NCBI GenBank assembly: GCA_019416065.1
Contig: DXYB01000030.1
Span: forward strand, 1-23,287
DNA: 23,287 nt
Direction of reading: 5' to 3'
Origin: Acidaminococcus sp.
GTDB lineage: Bacteria; Bacillota; Negativicutes; Acidaminococcales; Acidaminococcaceae
In this document: positions 1 through 8,663 of the stretch, in pieces
How positions within the stretch are numbered: the stretch's first letter is position 1
Layout: every line of letters begins with the position of its first letter
Made by a program: the position numbers and the translations under genes
The notes under the pieces: model-generated
The model's database searches: none
Seen by the model: the letters and a program-made list of their open reading frames with translations, nothing else
Told to the model about the DNA's origin: nothing

Positions 1-88
1 ATACCCAAGGGGAATCTCTAACCATATCCAACTAACAAAAAACTAACGCCGTCTTCGTTTCCTCCTGGTATGGACGTCTTTTATCATA

Positions 89-94
89 TATAAT
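89..94 (+). promoter_or_regulatory. Candidate -10 box for the symporter gene
   Basis: A perfect TATAAT lies about 65 bases before the symporter start codon, inside a TA-rich stretch. No convincing -35 hexamer is found 16-18 bases upstream, so this is a probable but incomplete promoter call. The leader downstream is unstructured apart from a 5-bp CCATG/CATGG repeat at 120-138. An AAAGGAGG-type ribosome binding site lies just before the start at 160. Confidence 0.4.
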
Positions 95-159
95 AGAAGT
101 AACAGTATATTTTATTTTTCCATGGATGAGGAACATGGACCACTAAAGGAGGAAAAACA

Positions 160-1566
160 ATGTCAGATTTCTTGACCATGCTGGATGATGTGATGTACTA
201 CCCCATCTTAATCATCGTTCTGTTAGTCGCCGGCATTTACTTCACGCTCCGCACCCGCTTTATACAAGGACGTTATTTGAAGGAATGTATCCGTGTGGTC
301 ATGCAGAAACCCACAAAAGAAAACTCCGTTTCATCCTTCCAGGCGCTGATGGTTTCCACAGCTAGCCGGGTTGGTACCGGAAACATTGTAGGCATTTCCA
401 CAGCGCTTTGCCTGGGTGGATTTGGCTCTGTGTTCTGGATGTGGATTATTGCCATTATCGGCGGTGCTACAGCCTTTATTGAGAGTACCTTGGCCCAGGT
501 ATACAAGCGCCGTGATAAAGACGGAGATAGTTATGGCGGCCCGGCCTACTACATTGAGTTGGCATTGCATAACAAGTTTCTCGCCAGCGCCTTTGCATTT
601 TTCCTGATTATCACCTATGCCGGAGGTTTTAATGCATTGGCCAGCTACAATCTCCAATCCACCTTCAGCGTCTATTCTTTTTATGACAAAATCTCTACAC
701 CCTGGATCATTGGAGGGATCCTGGCTGTCCTAGTAGGCTATTGCCTGATGGGCGGCGGTAAACGGATTATTCATGTAACTGAAGTGCTAGTACCTTTTAT
801 GGGGGTGCTGTACGTAATTTTGTCCCTATTTATTATCCTGACACACTTTTCCATGATCCCGTCTGTCCTGGGGGCCATGTTTGCCGATGCCTTTGACTTC
901 CAGAAAATTTTGGGCGGAATCAGTGGTTCCTGTATGATGTATGGGATCAAGCGGGGCCTGTATTCCAACGAAGCAGGGGTAGGTTCTGCCCCCAACGCAG
1001 CAGCGGCAGCGGATGTAAGCCATCCTGCCCAGCAGGGCCTAGTACAAATGCTCAGCGTATTTATTGACACGGTTTTATGTACCGCTACGGCCCTCATGTG
1101 CATGTTCTCCGGCGCCATTCCTTCCAAAGAACTGGCCGGAGCCCCATTCGTACAGGAAGCCACCCGGATGGATTTTGGGGATTTTGGACCCATTATGATT
1201 ACGGTCGCCATGGTACTCTTTGCCTTTACCACCCTGATCGGCAACCTGTACTATGTGAATAATGCCTTAGCCTACCTGAATAGCAAAAAGACACCGGGCA
1301 AAACCTTCATGAATTGCTTCCGGATCGTATGCGTGCTGGTCATCTTTGTTGGTGCCGGCATGAGTATGGATAATGCCTGGGCCTTGGCCGATATTACCAT
1401 GGGCTTCATGTGTCTTATCAACGTCCCCTCCATTATGGCCATGGGCGGCACGGCCTTAAAGGTCATGGACGATTACGGAAGACAACTAGATGCCGGCGTG
1501 GATATTCCTGTGTTCAAAGCTAAGAATATCGGACTGGACGAAACAAACCTGGATTACTGGAAATAA
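160..1566 (+). CDS. Sodium:alanine/glycine symporter (AGCS family)
   Basis: This predicted inner-membrane transporter imports small neutral amino acids (alanine or glycine) with Na+. The 468-residue length is normal for the AGCS (AlsT/DagA) family. Family landmarks are visible: SRVGTGNIVG at about residues 69-78 after the first helices, YGGPAYYIE at 125-133, and the highly conserved segment with SNEAGVGSAP at 269-278 followed by a DVSHPAQQG stretch. Many hydrophobic segments span the length, consistent with 10-11 membrane helices. The start is the ATG preceded by AAAGGAGG at good spacing. The gene appears monocistronic: it stands alone on the plus strand and ends at a strong hairpin shared with the convergent nitrilase gene. 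Substrate (alanine or glycine) cannot be decided from sequence alone. Uptake of free amino acids as fuel would suit an amino-acid fermenter (inference). Confidence 0.93.
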   Translation: MSDFLTMLDDVMYYPILIIVLLVAGIYFTLRTRFIQGRYLKECIRVVMQKPTKENSVSSFQALMVSTASRVGTGNIVGISTALCLGGFGSVFWMWIIAIIGGATAFIESTLAQVYKRRDKDGDSYGGPAYYIELALHNKFLASAFAFFLIITYAGGFNALASYNLQSTFSVYSFYDKISTPWIIGGILAVLVGYCLMGGGKRIIHVTEVLVPFMGVLYVILSLFIILTHFSMIPSVLGAMFADAFDFQKILGGISGSCMMYGIKRGLYSNEAGVGSAPNAAAAADVSHPAQQGLVQMLSVFIDTVLCTATALMCMFSGAIPSKELAGAPFVQEATRMDFGDFGPIMITVAMVLFAFTTLIGNLYYVNNALAYLNSKKTPGKTFMNCFRIVCVLVIFVGAGMSMDNAWALADITMGFMCLINVPSIMAMGGTALKVMDDYGRQLDAGVDIPVFKAKNIGLDETNLDYWK

Positions 1567-1571
1567 CATCT

Positions 1572-1617
1572 GCATACAAAAACTCCCCTGCTTCCTCACA
1601 GGGGAGTTTTTGTATGC
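1572..1617. terminator. Bidirectional rho-independent terminator
   Basis: A perfect 19-bp inverted repeat (1572-1590 with 1599-1617) encloses an 8-base loop. The G/C core (CTCCCCTG/CAGGGGAG) is flanked by A5 on one side and T5 on the other, so it can terminate from either strand. It sits between the stop of the symporter and the stop of the convergent nitrilase gene. Its last base is the last base of the nitrilase stop codon. Confidence 0.9.
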
Positions 1618-2453
1618 TATTTCTTGCTGGATAGTTCTAGTCCATACACATCTGGCCGGCGATTTTTCAGGGTAAAGGTTTGCTGGCGAACTTTATCCAC
1701 ATACGCCAGGTCAATCTTACCGTAGATTACTCCTTCCGTATCACTGCTCCGGGCAATTACCGTCCCCCAGGGATCCACAATAAGGGAATTGCCATAGGCG
1801 GTAAATTTAGGCTTTTTCCCTATCTGGTTGGGCGCAATCACGTAGCATTCATTTTCAATGGCCCGTGCTTTTAGCAGTGTTTCCCAGTGATCTTTTCCCG
1901 TATTGACCGTGAAATTGCTAGGAATGCACAGCACTTTGGCGCCCTGCAGCACTTCCAGGCGGAACAGTTCCCCAAAGCGTAGATCATAACAAATCCCCAG
2001 ACCTAGTGTGCACCAGGGCGTATCTGCTGTAACGATTTCTTGACCCGGACACACCCGGTCACTTTCCCGGCTGGTCACTCCATTTCCCAGCTCCACATCA
2101 AACATATGGAGCTTTCTGTATTTGGCTACCAGTTTACCTGCCGGATCTAGTAGAAAGGTAGCATTAAAAGGACGTGCCGGCTCTTCTGGGTTACGTTCGT
2201 AAATGCTGCCCGCTTCCACCCAGATCTGGTGTTTCCGCGCCATATCTGACAAGAAACAGAAGGTTTCGCCGCCTGGGATGTCTTCCGCCATCTCCACGAT
2301 GTCCCGTCCCATATAATTCATGGTTTCTGGCAATACCACCAGGTCTGCCCCATTTTCCGACGCCTCACCAATCCATTTGCCAGCCCGGGCCAGATTTTCT
2401 TCCTTGTCTTCTTTTGTATCCATCTGTACCGCTGCCGCCAGAAATTCCGTCAT
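1617..2453 (-). CDS. Carbon-nitrogen hydrolase, nitrilase superfamily (omega-amidase/Nit-like)
   Basis: This is a predicted cytosolic amidohydrolase with the Glu-Lys-Cys triad of the nitrilase superfamily. Counting from the chosen ATG, the residues are E43 (VLPETMNY), K114 (KYRKLHMFD) and C155 (GICYDLRF). At 278 residues it resembles the Nit1/omega-amidase branch, which hydrolyses amides of dicarboxylates or deaminated glutathione; the true substrate is not determinable here. I chose the ATG at 2453 because family members begin right at the FLAAAVQMD strand and a GGGGG tract lies upstream. A GTG at 2522 would add 23 atypical residues and overlap the epimerase stop (GTGA), so it remains possible. 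It is the last gene of the ugd operon on the minus strand. A link to nucleotide-sugar metabolism is not obvious, so this may be a positional hitchhiker. Confidence 0.88.
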   Translation of the reverse strand: MTEFLAAAVQMDTKEDKEENLARAGKWIGEASENGADLVVLPETMNYMGRDIVEMAEDIPGGETFCFLSDMARKHQIWVEAGSIYERNPEEPARPFNATFLLDPAGKLVAKYRKLHMFDVELGNGVTSRESDRVCPGQEIVTADTPWCTLGLGICYDLRFGELFRLEVLQGAKVLCIPSNFTVNTGKDHWETLLKARAIENECYVIAPNQIGKKPKFTAYGNSLIVDPWGTVIARSSDTEGVIYGKIDLAYVDKVRQQTFTLKNRRPDVYGLELSSKK

Positions 2454-2518
2454 ACCCACACGCCCCCGTTTCTCTATACCAAAAACGAAATGTCGCTGTA
2501 AAAATCGGCTTTCGCAAA

Positions 2519-3598
2519 TCACATATAAAACTCTTTATACCACTGCGCAAAGTTTCGCAAGCCTTCTTGTAAAGTAGTGCTGGGGCGATAGCCATAATCT
2601 TTTTCCAGGGCTCTCGTATCTGCATACGTCACAGGTACATCCCCCGGCTGCATCGGCACCAGTTCTTTATGGGCGGCAAAATCATAGGTTGCAGGCAAGA
2701 CTTCTGCCCGGATGAGTTCTTGTTGCAGAACATCTACAAAATGTAGCAGGCTTTCTGGTCTGCCTCCACCAATGTTGTACACGGCATAGGGCGCTACCGG
2801 CAATCCATCCGCTCCCGCTATTTTTCGGGGCGCACCCTGCATTACCCGGATAACGCCTTCTACAATATCATCCACATAGGTAAAATCCCGTTCACAGTGG
2901 CCATAGTTGAAAATCTGGATGGTCTTTCCTGCTCGTAGCTTGTCAGTAAAGCCAAAATAGGCCATATCCGGGCGCCCGGCCGGCCCATACACCGTAAAAA
3001 AACGTAGTCCCGTACAGGGAATATTGTACAGCTTGGCATAGCAATGCGCCAGCAGCTCATCGGACTTTTTAGTGGCTGCGTAGAGGGACACAGGATGGTC
3101 CACCTTGTCTTCCGTGCTAAAAGGGACCTTGGTATTACCCCCGTACACAGAAGACGAGGAAGCATAGACCAAGTGGGCTACGCCTCTTGCGCCGCCATCA
3201 TAGGAATGGCGGCAAGCCTCCAGTAAATTATAAAACCCAATGATGTTGGAGGAAATATAGGCATCCGGATGAGAAATAGAGTAACGTACCCCCGCCTGGG
3301 CCGCCAGGTTCACCACAATATCCGGATGAAATTTCGCAAAAAGGCTATCAATAGTAGCCTTGTCTGCAATATCTCCTTTGCGGAACTGATAACTAGCCTT
3401 ATTTTCTGCTGCAACTTTATCCAACTCCTGCAACCGGTATTGCTTTAGTTTCACATCATAGTACTCATTCAGATTATCAATTCCGATGGTTTGCGTTCCC
3501 GGTATCTCTAACAACTTTTTTACCAGATTGGCCCCAATAAAACCGGCTGATCCTGTAACGAGTATGGTCTTATTCTGCAAATTGATGACTTCTTTCAT
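2519..3598 (-). CDS. UDP-glucuronate 4-epimerase (NAD-dependent sugar epimerase)
   Basis: This extended short-chain dehydrogenase most likely interconverts UDP-glucuronate and UDP-galacturonate. The Rossmann motif GSAGFIG is at residues 16-22, followed by the IDNLNEYYDVKLK segment typical of CapI/GAE-type epimerases. The SSSSVYG strand is at 147-153 and the catalytic Y173-x3-K177 (YAATK) follows. RFFTVYGPAGRPDMA and RDFTYVDDIVEG are also diagnostic. The 359-residue length is normal. The ATG at 3598 has an AGGAGGGAG ribosome site upstream. It lies 21 bases after the membrane phosphotransferase gene and two genes after ugd, which makes its presumed substrate, UDP-glucuronate. The pair therefore forms a UDP-glucose to UDP-galacturonate route for envelope polysaccharide. 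A plain UDP-glucose 4-epimerase is less likely given these motifs and the ugd linkage. Confidence 0.87.
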   Translation of the reverse strand: MKEVINLQNKTILVTGSAGFIGANLVKKLLEIPGTQTIGIDNLNEYYDVKLKQYRLQELDKVAAENKASYQFRKGDIADKATIDSLFAKFHPDIVVNLAAQAGVRYSISHPDAYISSNIIGFYNLLEACRHSYDGGARGVAHLVYASSSSVYGGNTKVPFSTEDKVDHPVSLYAATKKSDELLAHCYAKLYNIPCTGLRFFTVYGPAGRPDMAYFGFTDKLRAGKTIQIFNYGHCERDFTYVDDIVEGVIRVMQGAPRKIAGADGLPVAPYAVYNIGGGRPESLLHFVDVLQQELIRAEVLPATYDFAAHKELVPMQPGDVPVTYADTRALEKDYGYRPSTTLQEGLRNFAQWYKEFYM

Positions 3599-3619
3599 AG
3601 GAGACTCCCTCCTGTTTTC

Positions 3620-5650
3620 TTATTTCCCCAATAGTTCCGGATGTCGTAACAAATACCCCGTCAAATCCATCCACGCTGCTCGTTCCGCTTCATAGGGAGC
3701 AGGGCCTTGTTCCAGCGCTGTAGGTGGCACAGTACTGCCCAAGGGTTGGTAAAACTCTGATCCATATTCTCCGTAGGCATCTATTTTCAACCAATGGTAG
3801 GGACTGACCACATGATCCACTTTTTCCAAAAGAGAAGGGTATAACGAGTAGTACGTAAATCCTTGGGGAGCAATCAGTTCAAAGATTGTAGGTGCAATAT
3901 GCATGTGGCTACCTATGGTATTATCTGCCAAACTATGAGGGGTAAGTTCCCTATGGTTAAACAAAAGAACAGGACTGTGCCGTTCTCTAATATTGCAGTC
4001 CCGCCCCATAAGTGAAGTTTTAGCAAGTACGGGACTCATATCAACGGAATGATCTCCTGTAAGGATAAACAGACTATCTGGATACACCTGTCGCATGGTA
4101 CGGAGAAATTTTCCTAAAGCCTGATCAGAAAACCAGAAGGTACCGAGATTCTTTTGAATATCCTTATTGTTCTTGATGTCTTTCGGCGCTTGGGGCATGA
4201 CAGTTTCAGCATCATACCCATAGTTCTCTAGGTGAATTTTGAAGGGGCCGTGATAACTTGTTGTATACAAGAAGTGAAATTGAAAGGGTCCATTTGCTTG
4301 TTCCTGCTGCTGAATCAACTCGGCGGCTTTTTCTAAAAATAAATTATCATAGACCCCTACCCAAGTTTTCGGAACATCCGACCCACAAAAGCTGGTGGCG
4401 GTCATCACCTGATCAAACCCGCAAGCAGGTGCGAATTGATTGAAATTCCCGTAGGTCACATTGCCGCCGTACCAGTAGGTGGAGTGATACCCTAGTTTTT
4501 TTAACTGCCGGGGCAGCGCCGTAGGCAGATTATTTTTCCAAAAGCTTTCTTTTTCGTTGAGTTCCAAACCCGCATCAAAAATCCCACTCATGAGACTGAC
4601 AATAGAAGGTCTGGAAATAATACCGGCAGAGAGGGCGCTGGTAACTTTTGCCGTATGGGGATCCTCCATTAGCTGCCGGCCGCCACTCACAAGATTCAGA
4701 CAAGAGAACTGGGGATCAAAAAATTGCTGCAAGTAGCTTTCCCCTACAAAGAGGAAGATATGGGTGGGTTTTGTAATACGTTGGCCCTGCGCCGTACGTT
4801 TAAATCCATAGGCAGGATTAGGAAGATCGGAAAAAGAAACTTTTTCTGTAAAAAATGGTTCTATGGCAGCCATATCCTGGGCATCCGTATGCTCATAGGC
4901 CGAGTTGAGTTTGTGCTTCCACACTTGTTCTAGGGAAACAAGGTCATCCACCGTAGCCTTGGCAAAGAAAATGTCCTTTTTTACGATGCTGGGGATCGTA
5001 TCCCATTCTGGTTTGTCATCATGCCAGAACGTTCCCCCATAGCGAAACCAATAAAATGCAGCAATGGCTGCTAAAAAAATAACCAGATTAAAGCTATAAC
5101 GAAGCAATGGATTTATTAGCTCCGGATACGGGATACTGGGAAGAAGCAATAATTTTTGAATACACAGTGCGCAGATCCAAAGATACGGAAAAATTCCTAA
5201 AAGGATCCATAACCCATGATCCTGATTAAAAAAAATATCTACCAGATTATGTTTCTCTGCCTTCATACCCAGTTTCATCGTCTGGTTGTAGATATCGTGA
5301 AAATGTTTATAAAAAATCATTTTCCCCATAAACGCACCATAGAGGACCAGCGCATACATGATGCCGCCGAGAAGGCGCAGTGTATCCCCCAGGCTATTCC
5401 ACGCCGGGAAAAAGGCTCCTGGCAAGCTCAAAAGGATCAGTGGGATTAAGAATACATAGGCATTAAAGTCCATGCCCCACCAGAATCCATAGCGAAAACA
5501 GTGGAAGACCACTGTACCTTTTCCTTTTAAGCTGGGGTACGGACAGTAAAATTTAATAAAAAGCAAACGAAAAAGAGCACAAAGTACGGAAAAAAATACA
5601 AACAGCTTGGCATTTTGCTGCATGGAGTAAAAAAATGTAGAAAACAACAT
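3620..5650 (-). CDS. Membrane sulfatase-fold phosphotransferase (LtaS/MdoB/EptA-like)
   Basis: This 676-residue inner-membrane protein has five predicted N-terminal helices (about residues 17-34, 62-81, 89-114, 147-170, 185-203). A large extracytoplasmic alkaline-phosphatase/sulfatase domain follows from about 290. Metal-site motifs are visible: VGES at 302-305, SYHGPF near 465-470, TGDHS at 531-535 and SHMHIAPTIFEL at 581-592. S346 in SRPSIVSLMSG occupies the place of the sulfatase nucleophile, but the motif lacks the Arg of true C/S-x-P-x-R sulfatases, which argues for a phosphoglycerol or phosphoethanolamine transferase. The start has AAAGGGGG immediately upstream. It begins 8 bases after ugd and precedes the epimerase, so it probably decorates the uronic-acid-containing surface glycan or LPS. 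Donor and acceptor are unknown. Confidence 0.85.
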   Translation of the reverse strand: MLFSTFFYSMQQNAKLFVFFSVLCALFRLLFIKFYCPYPSLKGKGTVVFHCFRYGFWWGMDFNAYVFLIPLILLSLPGAFFPAWNSLGDTLRLLGGIMYALVLYGAFMGKMIFYKHFHDIYNQTMKLGMKAEKHNLVDIFFNQDHGLWILLGIFPYLWICALCIQKLLLLPSIPYPELINPLLRYSFNLVIFLAAIAAFYWFRYGGTFWHDDKPEWDTIPSIVKKDIFFAKATVDDLVSLEQVWKHKLNSAYEHTDAQDMAAIEPFFTEKVSFSDLPNPAYGFKRTAQGQRITKPTHIFLFVGESYLQQFFDPQFSCLNLVSGGRQLMEDPHTAKVTSALSAGIISRPSIVSLMSGIFDAGLELNEKESFWKNNLPTALPRQLKKLGYHSTYWYGGNVTYGNFNQFAPACGFDQVMTATSFCGSDVPKTWVGVYDNLFLEKAAELIQQQEQANGPFQFHFLYTTSYHGPFKIHLENYGYDAETVMPQAPKDIKNNKDIQKNLGTFWFSDQALGKFLRTMRQVYPDSLFILTGDHSVDMSPVLAKTSLMGRDCNIRERHSPVLLFNHRELTPHSLADNTIGSHMHIAPTIFELIAPQGFTYYSLYPSLLEKVDHVVSPYHWLKIDAYGEYGSEFYQPLGSTVPPTALEQGPAPYEAERAAWMDLTGYLLRHPELLGK

Positions 5651-5658
5651 ATCCCCCT

Positions 5659-6843
5659 TTAATCCCGGTCAAACAAATCCCGTGTATAGACTTTATCTCG
5701 TACGGACCGCAGTGCCTCATCCCACCGGTTGGCAAGAATTACATCGCTGATTTTTTTAAACGCATCCAGGTCTCGAATAACCCGGGAACGGAAAAAAGTA
5801 TCCGCTTGGAGATTCGGCTCATACACCACGACCTCAATTCCCTTGGCTTTGATTCGTTTCATCACACCCTGGATAGCTGACGCTCTGAAATTATCTGAAT
5901 TGGTTTTCATCGTCAACCGGTATATACCCACAATATCGGGCTGCTTTTGGATAATGGCTTCTGCAATATGATCTTTTCGTGTGCGATTGGCGGCAACAAT
6001 GGCAGAAATCAGATTCTGTGGTACGTCCTGATAATTGGCCAAGAGTTGCTTGGTATCTTTGGGCAGACAATATCCCCCGTAGCCAAAAGAAGGATTGTTA
6101 TAAAAATTCCCAATCCGAGGATCCAGGCACACTCCATCAATGATCTCCTGGGTATTAAGGCCTTTCATTTCGGCATAAGTATCCAGCTCATTAAAATATG
6201 ACACCCGCAGCGCCAGATAGGTATTGGCAAATAATTTCACCGCTTCTGCTTCCGTAAATCCCATGATGCGGGTAGGAATATTTTCCTTAATGGCGCCTTC
6301 TTGCAGCAATTTTGCAAATGTTTCTGCCGCCTGTACCAGTTTTACATCCTCCAAATCGGTTCCAACGATAATCCGGCTGGGATAGAGATTGTCATACAAG
6401 GCTCTGCTTTCCCGCAAAAATTCCGGACTAAAGAGGATATTTTTGCACCCGATTTTTTCTCGAATGGATTGGGTATACCCCACCGGAATCGTCGATTTAA
6501 TCACCATAATAGCGTTAGGATTGCAAGTCATAACCAGCTGTATGACGGCTTCCACAGAAGAAGTATCAAAGAAATTTTTCCGTGGATCATAATTGGTGGG
6601 AGTGGCTATGATCACAAAATCCGCTGCGCTATAGGCCGATTTTGCATCCAAGGTTGCTGTCAAATCCAGCTTTGTTTCTGCCAGGTATTTTTCTATATAA
6701 GTGTCCTGAATAGGAGATTTCTTACTATTTATTAACTCTACTTTTTCCGGTACAATATCCACAGCCGTAACGTGATTATGCTGGGCGAGCAGTGTTGCTA
6801 GCGAAAGCCCTACATACCCCGTACCGGCTACTGCAATGTTCAT
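5659..6843 (-). CDS. ugd: UDP-glucose 6-dehydrogenase
   Basis: This enzyme oxidises UDP-glucose to UDP-glucuronate with two NAD+. The N-terminal Rossmann motif is GTGYVGLS directly after the start. The catalytic Cys lies in GYGGYCLPKD (C259 in the 394-residue protein), and VKLFANTY and FSPEFLRES are family signatures. The length matches the 390-400-residue E. coli Ugd/HasB class. I chose the ATG at 6843 because GGAGG lies 8 bases upstream and the fold begins at once (MNIAVAG). A GTG or other start further up would add only nine unconserved residues. It is the first gene of the envelope operon: ugd, phosphotransferase, epimerase, nitrilase. A promoter candidate lies at 6900-6929. Confidence 0.94.
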   Translation of the reverse strand: MNIAVAGTGYVGLSLATLLAQHNHVTAVDIVPEKVELINSKKSPIQDTYIEKYLAETKLDLTATLDAKSAYSAADFVIIATPTNYDPRKNFFDTSSVEAVIQLVMTCNPNAIMVIKSTIPVGYTQSIREKIGCKNILFSPEFLRESRALYDNLYPSRIIVGTDLEDVKLVQAAETFAKLLQEGAIKENIPTRIMGFTEAEAVKLFANTYLALRVSYFNELDTYAEMKGLNTQEIIDGVCLDPRIGNFYNNPSFGYGGYCLPKDTKQLLANYQDVPQNLISAIVAANRTRKDHIAEAIIQKQPDIVGIYRLTMKTNSDNFRASAIQGVMKRIKAKGIEVVVYEPNLQADTFFRSRVIRDLDAFKKISDVILANRWDEALRSVRDKVYTRDLFDRD

Positions 6844-6899
6844 GAATTTGTCCTCCATCGTATCTAGCAATCCGCCATTTACAAATTGATTTACTTTAT

Positions 6900-6929
6900 A
6901 CTATACCATAAAAAGACGCTTATCAACAA
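6900..6929 (-). promoter_or_regulatory. Candidate promoter of the ugd operon
   Basis: On the minus strand a TATAGT -10 box (6900-6905) lies about 57 bases before the ugd start. Two overlapping -35 candidates precede it: TTGTTG at 6924-6929 with an 18-base spacer, and TTGATA at 6921-6926 with a short 15-base spacer. The exact -35 element is uncertain. Confidence 0.5.
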
Positions 6930-6983
6930 TGTTGTGAAAGGGAGTTATGCCAATAGCTTTTCTAAAGGGACAGATAGACAAAA

Positions 6984-7014
6984 TGGACATGAAACAAAAA
7001 TTGTCTCATGTCCA
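6984..7014 (-). terminator. Probable terminator of guaA
   Basis: A 14-bp inverted repeat (6984-6997 with 7001-7014) has one G-T type mismatch and a 3-base loop. On the minus strand it is followed by TTTT. It lies 27 bases past the guaA stop, before the ugd promoter, so it separates the two transcription units. Confidence 0.65.
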
Positions 7015-7041
7015 CGCTCATCTTTCCATTTTCTTTTGCGA

Positions 7042-8586
7042 TTATTCCCACTCAATGGTCGCAGGGGGTTTACTGGTGATATCATACACCACCCGGTTCA
7101 CACCGGGGACTTCGTTAACAATCCGGCGGCTGACAGCATCCAGGACGGCATACGGAATATGGGCCCAATCACTGGTCATGCCATCGGTGGATAACACGGC
7201 CCTAAGGGCAATGGTATGGGTATAGGTCCGAAAATCTCCCATCACACCCACGCTGCGGATATTGGGCAGGCAGGCAAAATATTGCCAGATAGTCCGGGCA
7301 ATACCGGCTTTGGCAATTTCTTCCCGGAAAATGGCATCAGCCTCCCGTACAATCTGCAATTTTTCCGGTGTGACTTCTCCCAGTACCCGAATGGCAAGAC
7401 CTGGTCCGGGGAAGGGCTGCCGCCATACGAGGTCAGAAGGAATCCCCAGTTCTTCTCCTACGGCACGGACTTCGTCTTTAAACAGTTCCCGCAAGGGTTC
7501 AATCAGCGACAAATTCATATTTTCCGGCAGGCCGCCTACATTGTGATGGCTTTTAATGGTAGCACTGGTACCGGTACCGCCGCTTTCCACCACGTCAGGA
7601 TAAATAGTTCCTTGAACCAGATAGTCCACGTGACCTATCTTTTTACTTTCTTCTTCAAAGACCCGAATAAATTCTTCGCCAATAATCTTCCGTTTCTTTT
7701 CCGGATCACTGACGCCTTTGAGTTTGCCAAGGAAACGATCCTGGGCATTAACCCGGATCAGGTTCATATCAAAGTCCTGTTTGAAGACCTTTTCCACCTG
7801 ATCGCCTTCATCCTTACGCAAAAGGCCATGATCCACAAAAATGCACGTCAATTGCTTGCCCACGGCTTTGTGCACCAAGACAGCTGCCACAGAAGAATCC
7901 ACGCCGCCGCTCATAGCGCAAATCACATTTTTATCTCCAACTTTTTCCCGGATCTCCTGGATTTTAGTCTGAGCAAAGGAAGACATGGTCCAATCCCCTT
8001 TGAGATCGCAGATCGTAAAGAGAAAATTATTGAACATCTGCTTACCAAAGGGAGTGTGCATCACTTCGGGATGGAACTGCACTCCGTAAAACTTCCGCTG
8101 TGTATCTGCCATCGCTGCCACCGGACATTCTTCCGTATGGGCAATGACGGTAAAACCTGCGGGAACCTCTGCCACATAGTCCTGATGGCTCATCCAGCAG
8201 ATGTTATTTTTTTCCAGACCGCTGAAAAGTTGTGTTTCAGGATCCAGGACTACCGAAGTCTTGCCATATTCCCCGCTGCCGGCATGTGTCACCACGCCGC
8301 CCAGGGTCTTAGCCATAAACTGGTGTCCATAGCAAATCCCCAGCACAGGGATTCCCAATGCAAAAATTCCTGCATCTACGCTATAGGTATTTTCCGCATA
8401 GACACTATTGGGCCCACCGGAGAGAATAATGGCTTTGGGATTCTTGGCCTTGATTTTTTCCAGGGTATAGGTATAAGGGATAATTTCACAGTAAACGCCG
8501 CATTCCCGTACCCGTCTGGCAATCAGCTGGCTGTACTGTGCGCCAAAATCAACGACCAGAACAACCTCGTGCTGTAAATTTTCCAT
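7042..8586 (-). CDS. guaA: GMP synthase (glutamine-hydrolysing)
   Basis: GuaA converts XMP to GMP using ATP and glutamine, the last step of guanine nucleotide synthesis. The 514-residue protein has both domains. The N-terminal class I amidotransferase carries the nucleophile Cys in GICYGHQFMA and the HPE pair in FHPEVMH. The ATP pyrophosphatase domain has the PP-loop SGGVDSSVA, and the C-terminal dimerisation domain ends in the typical TSKPPATIEWE. I chose the ATG at 8586 because GAGGAGG lies 5 bases upstream and the family starts at this point; the open frame continues 34 codons further up through the promoter. It has its own promoter at 8624-8652 downstream of uraA and a hairpin after its stop. 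No guanine riboswitch is seen in the short leader. Confidence 0.97.
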   Translation of the reverse strand: MENLQHEVVLVVDFGAQYSQLIARRVRECGVYCEIIPYTYTLEKIKAKNPKAIILSGGPNSVYAENTYSVDAGIFALGIPVLGICYGHQFMAKTLGGVVTHAGSGEYGKTSVVLDPETQLFSGLEKNNICWMSHQDYVAEVPAGFTVIAHTEECPVAAMADTQRKFYGVQFHPEVMHTPFGKQMFNNFLFTICDLKGDWTMSSFAQTKIQEIREKVGDKNVICAMSGGVDSSVAAVLVHKAVGKQLTCIFVDHGLLRKDEGDQVEKVFKQDFDMNLIRVNAQDRFLGKLKGVSDPEKKRKIIGEEFIRVFEEESKKIGHVDYLVQGTIYPDVVESGGTGTSATIKSHHNVGGLPENMNLSLIEPLRELFKDEVRAVGEELGIPSDLVWRQPFPGPGLAIRVLGEVTPEKLQIVREADAIFREEIAKAGIARTIWQYFACLPNIRSVGVMGDFRTYTHTIALRAVLSTDGMTSDWAHIPYAVLDAVSRRIVNEVPGVNRVVYDITSKPPATIEWE

Positions 8587-8623
8587 AGCAGCCTCCTCTT
8601 TGGTCTCTTGTAAACTTTTAAAC

Positions 8624-8652
8624 ACTATACCATATTCAAGGAACTTTTTCAA
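8624..8652 (-). promoter_or_regulatory. Promoter of guaA
   Basis: On the minus strand TTGAAA (8647-8652) and TATAGT (8624-8629) are separated by exactly 17 bases, in the 77-base gap between the uraA stop and the guaA start. The transcript would have a leader of only about 30 bases with the GAGGAGG ribosome site. Confidence 0.7.
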
Positions 8653-8663
8653 TGAAACAGACT

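Noticed and set aside
7216..8577. A 453-codon open frame on the plus strand, antisense to guaA
   Set aside because: It lies entirely inside the well-supported guaA gene, its translation has no recognisable motifs and it has no convincing ribosome site; it reflects codon bias of guaA.
8587..8663. Guanine riboswitch in front of guaA
   Set aside because: The interval is only 77 bases, contains a normal promoter in its middle, and lacks the conserved purine-aptamer core.
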